Assembly: GCA_002296525.1 (NCBI GenBank)
Contig: DBIA01000017.1
Location: 124,001 to 188,000 of the forward strand
Direction: 5' to 3'
Length of the DNA: 64,000 bases
From: Candidatus Neomicrothrix sp. UBA814
GTDB taxonomy: Bacteria > Actinomycetota > Acidimicrobiia > Acidimicrobiales > Poriferisodalaceae
A program made the translations under genes and the position numbers. Positions 36,971-44,087 of the stretch are shown here, one piece after another (within the stretch, counting starts at the first letter, position 1; each line of letters begins with the position of its first letter). Below the pieces are notes generated by a model. The model searched no databases, had not been told where the DNA came from, and saw nothing but the letters and a program-made list of their open reading frames with translations.

Positions 36971-38077
36971 TTACAGAGTCATGCCCGGGATTTCGCAGGC
37001 TTGATCTAATTCAATCTCAGAATGAACGATGGCGTTGCGGTGGGGACCAGCGCACCATGAAGGCATGACCATGGTGTACAAACCACTTCCTCCTGCCTGG
37101 AGAACAAGAATGCGACTTGGATCTTTCAGTACATGAATGAGATCTTCATCCGCGGCCTCGCTGAACCGGCCCTTGTCATCTGCGGTTATCCCTTGTGCAA
37201 ACAGAGTCGGATTTATGCTTCGCATAGTCCCAACCGAAATAGTTGCCCGCTTGGCGAGTTCTGTCTGCACATCTTCTCGCCTCAAGCCAGCCCTTTTGAT
37301 GACTTCGGTGTGATCAGGATTCATAATTACCGTAATCGCACCTTCACGAAGATGAACGTTGTTACTGCCCGGGTTCGCCATCACCATCGCTATGACGTTC
37401 AACAGGCTCTCTACCGAGTTCGGATCATCTCGATCACCGGTAAAGAACGTGGAGTGAGGTGCTTCTGCTCCGGTAATAATGACCGCACTTTGGTCGGGTT
37501 CGTAGCCGAAGGTTGTGTGTAATCCGGGAAACGGACTGTTCTCCTCATCCTCAGCGATGCAGTACGTGAACTTACCCGGATGTCCGTGCAAGGCCATATC
37601 GGAAGAACCCGGTCGAGCGCCACCAATATTGATCATCGCGAGACGAAGAGCTCGACCGATAGACGCGTTGGCCCTATGTCCAGGACCCAGTGCGCCAAAG
37701 CCTGAAGCGATTTCACCGCAAGCGTGTCGGGCGGGACCACACACAATCATCAGCGGAGCAGTGCAATGCGTAGTCGCTTGCATTTCCGTCAGATCAAATT
37801 CTGGCTGACAAACAGCCCTCACCCCAGCGACCACAACGGGCGCATGATCCGGAGTACATCCGGCCATAACCGCTGCAGTCGCCACTTTTTCAATTGTCGC
37901 AGCGCCGTGCATTGGACCCATATCACCGAGAACTAGATCTGGTTCATAGCCAGTCGCAAGAACCATTCGAGCGACTCGTTCTGCCGTTGGGACCACCACC
38001 GGTAACCCATCCGTGCAACCGAGATCGTGAAGTAGTTCTAAAGCATCATGTTCTGAAGCTGCATCAAGCAAACTCAT
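36971..38077 (-). CDS. Conserved protein of unknown function, UGSC-selenoprotein partner
   Basis: Protein of 368 residues without a function I can name. The opening D-G-L-P-V-V-V-P-T-A-E-R-V is a widely shared signature that I associate from memory with proteins encoded beside UGSC-family genes. Several conserved Cys stand out (D-L-G-C-T-D near the N-terminus, M-A-G-C-T-P, H-A-C-G-E) along with G-P-G-H-R-A-N and H-P-G-K-F-T-Y-C. These could form a redox or metal site. It begins 19 bp after the UGSC gene, so the two are almost surely co-transcribed. A two-subunit enzyme with the selenoprotein is a reasonable guess. Confidence 0.7.
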   Translation of the reverse strand: MSLLDAASEHDALELLHDLGCTDGLPVVVPTAERVARMVLATGYEPDLVLGDMGPMHGAATIEKVATAAVMAGCTPDHAPVVVAGVRAVCQPEFDLTEMQATTHCTAPLMIVCGPARHACGEIASGFGALGPGHRANASIGRALRLAMINIGGARPGSSDMALHGHPGKFTYCIAEDEENSPFPGLHTTFGYEPDQSAVIITGAEAPHSTFFTGDRDDPNSVESLLNVIAMVMANPGSNNVHLREGAITVIMNPDHTEVIKRAGLRREDVQTELAKRATISVGTMRSINPTLFAQGITADDKGRFSEAADEDLIHVLKDPSRILVLQAGGSGLYTMVMPSWCAGPHRNAIVHSEIELDQACEIPGMTL

Positions 38078-38096
38078 CGTCGATGATTCGCGCTAT

Positions 38097-38627
38097 TCAG
38101 GAACTAAGAAGTTCGACGATGGATGGTGTGATGTCTGAAGCGACCTCAGCCATTTTGTCTTCACCAGTGCCCGCAACGGGGTGCGGCAATTTCACTCGAG
38201 GAACTTCAGGCATCCCCGAAGAAGTCGCGAAGAAATCACCTTGAGGCCAAAACTCTTCGGTGACGAGCGCCACCGCAGGAATTCCTAGCCGAGCTATCGA
38301 AATGCTGTCACGCACGGTGCCAGAGGTGCAGCTGCCTCAATGACCGTATGCAGCTACGACCGCCTGACACTCAGCCTCGATGTCTTCGAGCATTTTTCCG
38401 CCGACGACTGAAGATGCATCACCTTTGTCGTACCGAACGAACGAAGCTGAAGGAACTGCTTGCGCAAGGGTTTTTTCAACGTGATCCAAAAAGCGAACAC
38501 TGTCCGGAAAACCATTGGCTACGAGTCCAATTGTCAACGGTGCATCCAGATCAACCCTAATTTCGTACGGTTCAGCAACCGCTTTTGGTTGCGCCCGTGG
38601 ATCATGGAATTCGGTTGTAGTGCTCAT
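38097..38627 (-). CDS. UGSC-family selenoprotein, Sec at TGA 38337-38339
   Basis: Read through the in-frame TGA this is a 176-residue protein with Y-G-H-U97-G-S-C100-T-S-G-T-V-R-D. I recall the family as the UGSC (seleno)proteins, named for this motif. The U-x-x-C pair is the standard redox arrangement. After the motif the frame runs on for 76 residues (I-A-R-L-G-I-P-A-V-A, then T-E-E-F-W). The GTG inside it at 38315 has no ribosome site. ATG 38627 follows GGGGGTGG. The protein's reaction is not known. It heads a cluster with an unknown partner, a MaoC dehydratase and an SDR. Confidence 0.9.
38305..38323 (-). promoter_or_regulatory. SECIS-like hairpin of the UGSC selenoprotein
   Basis: On the minus strand CTGGCAC and GTGACAG pair (6 pairs around one G-A mismatch) and close the 5-nt loop CGTGC. 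The loop begins 20 nt after the TGA. The closing C plus loop gives CCGTG, as in the other two elements of this window. The stem is weaker than in those. Confidence 0.65.
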
Positions 38628-38638
38628 TGTCCACCCCC

Positions 38639-38662
38639 GTCGATCTGATGTGTTTGATCGAC
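38639..38662. promoter_or_regulatory. Inverted repeat upstream of the UGSC gene
   Basis: GTCGATC, a 10-nt spacer, then GATCGAC: a perfect 7-bp inverted repeat starting 12 bp upstream of ATG 38627 (minus strand), just ahead of the ribosome site. It may be a repressor operator or the terminator stem of the upstream gene. It is a single instance, so the reading is tentative. Confidence 0.35.
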
Positions 38663-38686
38663 CACTCATCTTTGTTAAGACCTATC

Positions 38687-39076
38687 TTAGCCGTCACCTT
38701 TTATCTGTCGAAGAAACATGCCGTTATCGAAATAATCTCTCCAAAATGTGATCAAACCCTCATTGACTTCAAAGATCCCCATTACCGGAAGCTCAATCTC
38801 TCGTCCGCTGGCAGTATTGAAACGGTCAAGTCGTTCATTCATGACCGTGTTACCGGTGCAGGTTTGACGGACTACCTCGAACTCCACCGGACCTTCGCCT
38901 TTCAGCAAACCGCTGAGAAACTCATGCATGTCGCTTTTACCTGTCATGTCTCCAATAGGGACGTTGTCGTAATAACAGTCGTCAGACACATGTTCCAATG
39001 CGGCATCAAGGTCGCGCGATTCGATCTTCGCAATAAAGGAGTTGACGATGGACTCAGGGCTGGTTTCTTGGCTCAT
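38687..39076 (-). CDS. Limonene-1,2-epoxide hydrolase-like (SnoaL fold) protein
   Basis: Small cone-shaped alpha+beta-barrel protein, 129 residues. The segments Y-Y-D-N-V-P-I-G, E-R-L-D-R-F and L-P-V-M-G-I-F-E-V, then W-R-D-Y-F-D, match the limonene-epoxide hydrolase family. The Asp-Arg-Asp triad is present (D and R in E-R-L-D-R-F, D in W-R-D-Y). It would add water to an epoxide. It precedes the UGSC gene on the same strand by 59 bp and may be part of that cluster. Confidence 0.82.
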   Translation of the reverse strand: MSQETSPESIVNSFIAKIESRDLDAALEHVSDDCYYDNVPIGDMTGKSDMHEFLSGLLKGEGPVEFEVVRQTCTGNTVMNERLDRFNTASGREIELPVMGIFEVNEGLITFWRDYFDNGMFLRQIKGDG

Positions 39077-39132
39077 ACCCCTAATTGTTGCAGGATCTCC
39101 CGCGGCTTGCTTATCCGTGGGAGGCTGTGCCC

Positions 39133-39906
39133 ATGCGTTTCCAAGACAAAGTCGTCGTAGTCACTGGTGCAGCGGGAGGGATAGGTCTTGCAGCGGTTCG
39201 TAGATTCGCCTCGGAAGGCGCCCAAATTCTCGCGGTTGACCTAGAAGGATCCGATCTGGCAGCTGCGGTGGCCGAGGCTGAACCATTCGGAGTTAAGGCA
39301 ATCTTCCAAGCGGCTGACTGTAGCCAGGCATCGGACGTTTCAGCCTATGTCGAGCGGTGCGTCACCGAATTTGGGCGCCTTGACGTCCTTTTCAACAACG
39401 CCGGCATCGAAGGACGAATACTCAGTCTCATGGAGTACCCCGAAGACGACTTTGACCAAGTAATCAACGTGAACTTGCGAGGCGTATGGCTCGGAATGAA
39501 ATACGCAGCTCCAGCGATGATCACCAATGGTGGCGGTTCGATCGTAAATACAGCATCAACGGCCGGACTTTTAGGTGCTAGGGGACTATCGGCGTACGTC
39601 GCGAGCAAACATGGTGTTGTGGGTTTAACCAAATCTGCCGCGCTTGAATTAGTGCCTCAAGGAGTCCGAGTAAATGCTGTCTGTCCCTCCCCGATAGAGA
39701 CTCGAATGATGAGAAGCCTTGAGCAGGGTTTTGGAGGTGACCAGGCTGAAATGATTCGAAAAGACTTGGCATCGCGCAACCCAATGGGACGTTATGGCGA
39801 GCCAGATGAAGTAGCTGCCTTGGTTGCGTTCTTAGCTTCAGACGACGCTAGCTACGTCAATGGTGGTATTTACACCGTCGACGGTGGTTCCGTTGGCGGA
39901 AGATGA
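39133..39906 (+). CDS. SDR family oxidoreductase
   Basis: Classical SDR of 257 residues with T-G-A-A-G-G-I-G at 11-18, an Asp after strand 2 (A-V-D-L-E) indicating NAD, N-N-A-G-I, and intact Ser and Y-V-A-S-K. GGGAGG precedes ATG 39133 by about 8 nt. It ends 7 bp before the nitrile hydratase beta gene, so it could be co-transcribed and act on the alcohol or aldehyde side of nitrile-derived compounds (inference). Confidence 0.9.
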   Translation: MRFQDKVVVVTGAAGGIGLAAVRRFASEGAQILAVDLEGSDLAAAVAEAEPFGVKAIFQAADCSQASDVSAYVERCVTEFGRLDVLFNNAGIEGRILSLMEYPEDDFDQVINVNLRGVWLGMKYAAPAMITNGGGSIVNTASTAGLLGARGLSAYVASKHGVVGLTKSAALELVPQGVRVNAVCPSPIETRMMRSLEQGFGGDQAEMIRKDLASRNPMGRYGEPDEVAALVAFLASDDASYVNGGIYTVDGGSVGGR

Positions 39907-39913
39907 GAGCAAC

Positions 39914-40627
39914 ATGAATCGAGCGCAAAGAGTTCACGATTTAGGAGGGGCGTTTGGCTGGGGACGCGTACCCTACGATCCGCAAGAGGAGCCCTTTCAT
40001 GAGGAGTGGGAGAGACGAGTCTTCGGAATGGTATTTCAAGTGCTCCCGCATACAGCGGTGCGCCCTGGAGAGTTTCGATACGCGCTCGAGCGACTAGCTG
40101 AAGATGACTATTTCGCCCCTGACGGATATTACGGCCGATGGCGGTCAGCCATGGAGGTCCTTCTGGAGGAATACGGTCACGTCGAGACCGGAGAGTTAGA
40201 CGGTCGTTTGGGAGCACCTTCAGGTACTAGTGCGAGCTACCGCGTGCAATCTCCTGCATCCGTAGATGAGAAAGATCTGCCACCCGATTCATCCGCGCCT
40301 GTACCTGAGCACCGCACAGTCAGACGTGAACTGGACCGTAACCCGGGCTTCCGAATAGGGGACCGAGTAGTAGCAACGGGTAACACGGCAGGAGGTCACA
40401 CCCGTCTACCCGACTACGTACGAGGTGTGTCAGGCGTTGTTGTCAAGATCCACCCAGCCGAAGTGCTGCCGGATAGTACAGCTCACGGCCTTGGAGAACG
40501 ACCGCAACACGTTGTAAGCGTCGCCTATCAGGCGAGAGACCTTTGGGGCGAGGGAGCCGAAGAAAAAGTCGTCATCAATGTCGATCTATATGAAAACTAT
40601 TTGCAGCTGGAAGCGGAGGCACAGTGA
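39914..40627 (+). CDS. Nitrile hydratase subunit beta
   Basis: Beta subunit of nitrile hydratase, 237 residues. It opens M-N-R-A-Q-R-V-H-D-L-G-G, the most conserved block of the family. The C-terminal barrel has F-R-I-G-D-R-V, then P-D-Y-V-R-G and the final V-N-V-D-L-Y-E-N-Y-L. The beta Arg residues that hydrogen-bond the modified alpha Cys are expected in the central region. Gene order beta-alpha-accessory is that of cobalt enzymes. The alpha GTG overlaps its stop (GTGA). Confidence 0.93.
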   Translation: MNRAQRVHDLGGAFGWGRVPYDPQEEPFHEEWERRVFGMVFQVLPHTAVRPGEFRYALERLAEDDYFAPDGYYGRWRSAMEVLLEEYGHVETGELDGRLGAPSGTSASYRVQSPASVDEKDLPPDSSAPVPEHRTVRRELDRNPGFRIGDRVVATGNTAGGHTRLPDYVRGVSGVVVKIHPAEVLPDSTAHGLGERPQHVVSVAYQARDLWGEGAEEKVVINVDLYENYLQLEAEAQ

Positions 40628-41232
40628 CCGAAAGACACGACCACACCCACGAAACCAATGCCGGCTCGTCACAGATAAGAACTGCAGCGCTTGAAGATCT
40701 GCTTGTCGAGAAGGGGATAGTTGACCGATCTCGTATTGATTCCCTCGTCGAGCGATTCGAACATGATTTAGGTCCCATGATTGGTGCTCGTCTAGTCGCG
40801 AGAGCCTGGCTTGAGTCGGAGTTCCAAAGCCGACTTGTTAGAGACGCAGATGAAGTGCTTAGACAAGAAAATATCCGTGGCGCTGAAATTGAACACGTAG
40901 AGGTCAAAGTCAATGAGCCGGGGGTCCACAATGTTGTGGTTTGCACCCTCTGTTCCTGTTATCCGTGGGCTCTCTTGGGCTTACCCCCGGCGTGGTACAA
41001 AAGCCCCGAATACCGCGCCCGGGTTGTCCGTGAACCAAGAAAAGTCCTTGAAGAAATGGGCTTATCGCTCGAACCAGATACGGAAATTCGAGTGTGGGAC
41101 AGTAGCTCAGAAACTCGCTTTCTTGTTCTTCCAGAACAGCCTGCAGGAAGCGAAGGTCTGAGTATGGAAGACCTAGCAGCGTTAGTTACTCGAGATTCGA
41201 TGATCGGGGTGGCGAAGGCACTGAATCCATGA
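40624..41232 (+). CDS. Nitrile hydratase subunit alpha, cobalt type
   Basis: Alpha subunit, 202 residues, which hydrates nitriles to amides. The metal claw is V-C107-T-L-C110-S-C112; Thr between the first Cys and Leu marks the Co3+ form, Ser the Fe3+ form. Two of these Cys are normally oxidised to sulfenic and sulfinic acid. W-Y-K-S-P-E-Y-R-A-R-V-V and R-E-P-R follow. Coupled to beta before (GTGA) and to the accessory gene after (ATGA). No amidase is in the window. Confidence 0.95.
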   Translation: MTERHDHTHETNAGSSQIRTAALEDLLVEKGIVDRSRIDSLVERFEHDLGPMIGARLVARAWLESEFQSRLVRDADEVLRQENIRGAEIEHVEVKVNEPGVHNVVVCTLCSCYPWALLGLPPAWYKSPEYRARVVREPRKVLEEMGLSLEPDTEIRVWDSSSETRFLVLPEQPAGSEGLSMEDLAALVTRDSMIGVAKALNP

Positions 41233-41567
41233 CCGATCTTGAAGTTCTAGATGGTTCGCCCGCAGCACCACCACGCGACAACGGAGAACTCATTTTCGAA
41301 GCCCCATGGCAGAGCCGCGCATTCGGGGTTGCCGCGGATCTCGTTGCCTCAGGACATTTCACTTGGAATGATTTCCGCGAATACCTCATAGAGGCCATTA
41401 GTGAATGGGAGGCGGTGGAATCTGATGAGCAACAAAGCTGGGACTACTACTCCTGTTGGCTCGCAGCACTCGAGCGAATACTCACAAAGCGGTCGTTTCT
41501 CGACGGGAAAGAATTTGAGATCAGGGCCGCCCAGTACGCCAGTCGCCCACACGGACACGATCATTAA
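41229..41567 (+). CDS. Nitrile hydratase accessory protein
   Basis: 112-residue protein resembling the N-terminal part of the beta subunit (F-E-A-P-W-Q-S-R-A-F-G, then F-T-W-N-D-F-R-E-Y-L and a final W-L-A-A-L-E). This is the pattern of the self-subunit-swapping cobalt chaperones of nitrile hydratase (NhlE-like). It would carry cobalt-loaded alpha subunit for exchange. The ATG overlaps the alpha stop. Confidence 0.88.
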   Translation: MTDLEVLDGSPAAPPRDNGELIFEAPWQSRAFGVAADLVASGHFTWNDFREYLIEAISEWEAVESDEQQSWDYYSCWLAALERILTKRSFLDGKEFEIRAAQYASRPHGHDH

Positions 41568-41585
41568 CTCCCTGGAAGGGCGCCC

Positions 41586-42302
41586 CTAGCTGTTCTTAGA
41601 AGGATCACCGGAATGCTCTTCCCACCACCAGTCGGATTTAAGCATGTAACAACGCCTTCTGGGTCCTTCCGCATCAAGATCAAGTGACTCATAAGCGACG
41701 TCGCCGTCATAAAAAGCGACCATCCCTGGGTCATCGCCGGCAACCTCTTTGATGTGAGTATGAAAACACTCGGGATGTTGGATAGAGACACATGCCTCAT
41801 CCACAGATCCGAAGCTTCGTAACCAATTGAGTGTGCAAAAGGTAGGCGTCACGATCTCTATTTCTCCCGCGGAGCGCCGCAAGAGGGCCTCGTTAGGCGT
41901 CATCCAGTGATGCTCGGTGATTTCACCATGGTCGATCGCCACGTCAAGATTATCAGGGGCTTTAGCGAGAAAAAATTGCGTCGAAAATCGCTTAGGGCGT
42001 ACAGCTGGAGGAAGCCAGTGAGCGAAATGATGCAACGTTGCCTCAGTTAGGTCGATGCCAGCTTCCTCGTGAGCCTCGCGAATAGCGGCGGCATAGAAGC
42101 CTCGCCCGTCACTGTCATCGCAAACACTCACAGTTCGAGTATCAAGGCGGTCCTCGGGGTCTACCCGGCCTCCTGGGAACACCCACATGCCACCAAAATA
42201 GATTTTCGAATTTCGACGCAGCATCAGAACTTCGACACCATTCGCCCCGTCTTTCGCCACTACAACTGTCGCAGCGTCAATAGGTTCGGATGCATCACTC
42301 AC
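41586..42302 (-). CDS. Nudix hydrolase
   Basis: Nudix protein of 238 residues. The box is split by a long insertion: F-P-G-G-R-V-D-P-E-D, about 20 residues, then R-E-A-H-E-E-A-G-I. This is the layout of NUDT19-like CoA or dinucleotide diphosphatases. GTG 42302 overlaps the stop of the HAD gene (GTGA) and has AGGGG eight bases upstream, so the longer start is rejected. Last gene of a four-gene minus-strand operon. Confidence 0.87.
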   Translation of the reverse strand: MSDASEPIDAATVVVAKDGANGVEVLMLRRNSKIYFGGMWVFPGGRVDPEDRLDTRTVSVCDDSDGRGFYAAAIREAHEEAGIDLTEATLHHFAHWLPPAVRPKRFSTQFFLAKAPDNLDVAIDHGEITEHHWMTPNEALLRRSAGEIEIVTPTFCTLNWLRSFGSVDEACVSIQHPECFHTHIKEVAGDDPGMVAFYDGDVAYESLDLDAEGPRRRCYMLKSDWWWEEHSGDPSKNS

Positions 42303-42949
42303 GAGTGATCCCCTGTTCTTTCTATGAGACGTTGAGAGCCTGCATCTAGGCCGGGGAGCTGTTGGGTGACAGATCCTGCATGTGCGGCAGCTAATTTCAG
42401 CACCACGTCTTCGAGTTCCGCCCAAGACGACACTCTGGGTCCTTCGATGTGGCGGTTGTAGGGCTGGTCGAAAGTGAGAACGGTGTGGCCTGCTTCCCGT
42501 AGACCCTCGACGTTGTGGGGTCCGTCATCGACATAAGCATGCGCAGCGACGTCGGGTTTTTCACCTACGAAACAAACATCACGGTAAGGAATGCGCTTTT
42601 CATCTAACCATCGAGCAGTGTCAGCAATAGCAACAGCGTGCCCCCAGTTGACGTAGAGACGATGAGTCACGATTCGTATCCAAATCCCTGCATCTGACAG
42701 ACGCCACAAGGTCTCGGCGCACCCGGGCACGACCTCCATATCTCGAAACATTCGATGTTCCATGACAGCGATGCGGTGAAGGCGCTCGAAATCATCGGGC
42801 CCAAAACCCCACTCTCTGAAATCCCAACTGCGTTCTAAAGGCAATGATTCTTCGGCGATGTTCAGCTCTCTGGCGACGATTTCTCTAAATATCTCCGTGT
42901 GCTGCCCACACACCCCATCGAGGTCGACCCCAAGAATGAACTCATTCAC
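42299..42949 (-). CDS. HAD-family 5'-nucleotidase-like phosphatase
   Basis: HAD hydrolase of 216 residues with the motif D-L-D-G-V near the N-terminus, a V-T-H-R motif II and D-D-G-P-H-N near the end. The layout fits the 5'(3')-deoxyribonucleotidase (NT5C) type. It would remove phosphate from a nucleotide or related compound. GTG 42949 overlaps the upstream stop (GTGA), and its own stop overlaps the Nudix start. Confidence 0.8.
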   Translation of the reverse strand: MNEFILGVDLDGVCGQHTEIFREIVARELNIAEESLPLERSWDFREWGFGPDDFERLHRIAVMEHRMFRDMEVVPGCAETLWRLSDAGIWIRIVTHRLYVNWGHAVAIADTARWLDEKRIPYRDVCFVGEKPDVAAHAYVDDGPHNVEGLREAGHTVLTFDQPYNRHIEGPRVSSWAELEDVVLKLAAAHAGSVTQQLPGLDAGSQRLIERTGDHS

Positions 42950-44070
42950 GACTGCCGCCTCCCAAATCTTGACCTCTTCGGAGGGGCCTCCTCTTTATCC
43001 GGGAGCTTGATCCACGAGTCAGCGAGCTTTGCCTGACCCTCCATGCGAATTTGCTCGAGTTCCGTACGGGTCCAAGGCGTAGCGCGCGGATCAAGCGCTT
43101 GATAGCGAGTTTCTATTTGATCAAAATTCTCACTGGTAACGACACCTGCGATCAGTTCGCAGGGCTCCCAATCATCGACGCCGGTAATCCAAATATAGCT
43201 GTCGGCAATATCCCGCAGTCTCAGCGAGGTATCGACTCCATCAACAGAGCCTACGACCTCGTTCAACCCAACATTTCCAAGTGTTGCAAGGTTCAACGCG
43301 ATGCCGAATGTTTCTGGATTCTCTGGAGCCGCAGCAACCAATGCCTCGACTCTCTCCACTGCCGAGCTGTCCGCGATAGCTCCGTGAAACACCGCTCGCA
43401 CAACTCCCTCTCCCATCCAGCGGTAAAGAAGGTTGCCGACACTTGCCGTTGGTAACCCGTCTTCCCACTGAACAAATCTTGTTGTCGAACGCTCGCTAGA
43501 GACCAGCACAACCGCCCGCTCACCTGATCGAAGAATTTCGTTAGTCAAGGTATTTGCCATATGAAATGCAGCCACGTCTCGATAGTGCCCACCCATCCAC
43601 CAATTCCTTAGCTCTAATTCACTAGCCGATCTGCCATCGAGAAGGTCAGGGTCTTCGACATAAGTAGGAATTCCCAGCCCGATGATTCTGAACGATGATG
43701 CACCAGAGTCGAGAGTTTGATTCAACGACCATGCTGCCTTCACGACCTCCGCATACTCTCGATACGTAAAACCGATCCCCATTAGGTCAACAAACAACTC
43801 TGTGCATACGGCGTCGTCCCACTCGTCGCTCGATAGCAAGCCGTCAAGTTGCTGTTGAGCTCTCGAGTTGGTGAACTCCCAGGCAAGATTCCTAACTCCA
43901 GCTTCGTACAGTTCAGGCAAAAGCTGGGCAATGAATGAAACGTGCTGACTGATGCCAATTTGGTCGCCTAACAAGACCAGCTGTTTTGAGCTCGCCAGTT
44001 CAACAAGATGCTCGGCTGCGGATTGCAAACTTGTCGTTTGCTCGTTCTTGGTTTCGTTGTTGTCGTTCAT
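42946..44070 (-). CDS. Protein of uncertain family, TIKI/EreA/ChaN-like; paralogue of next gene
   Basis: 374 residues. The first half has L-V-L-L-G-D-Q, a helix, then N-L-A-W-E-F, and later G-I-G-F-T-Y-R-E-Y and F-R-I-I-G-L. The order of a beta strand ending in an acidic residue, then a strand ending A-W-E, recalls the erythromycin esterase / ChaN / TIKI superfamily, but the G-E-x-H metal motif is not intact. It aligns by eye to the neighbour upstream through the whole first half. A basic tail (K-R-S-R-F-G-R-R-Q-S) ends it. ATG 44070 is preferred over a TTG 36 bp upstream. Function unknown. Confidence 0.6.
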   Translation of the reverse strand: MNDNNETKNEQTTSLQSAAEHLVELASSKQLVLLGDQIGISQHVSFIAQLLPELYEAGVRNLAWEFTNSRAQQQLDGLLSSDEWDDAVCTELFVDLMGIGFTYREYAEVVKAAWSLNQTLDSGASSFRIIGLGIPTYVEDPDLLDGRSASELELRNWWMGGHYRDVAAFHMANTLTNEILRSGERAVVLVSSERSTTRFVQWEDGLPTASVGNLLYRWMGEGVVRAVFHGAIADSSAVERVEALVAAAPENPETFGIALNLATLGNVGLNEVVGSVDGVDTSLRLRDIADSYIWITGVDDWEPCELIAGVVTSENFDQIETRYQALDPRATPWTRTELEQIRMEGQAKLADSWIKLPDKEEAPPKRSRFGRRQS

Positions 44071-44087
44071 CTTATGCCTGTCAGGTA

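Noticed and set aside
38337..38339. Two separate small ORFs instead of one UGSC protein
   Set aside because: The TGA falls exactly at U of U-G-S-C and the GTG at 38315 has no ribosome site.
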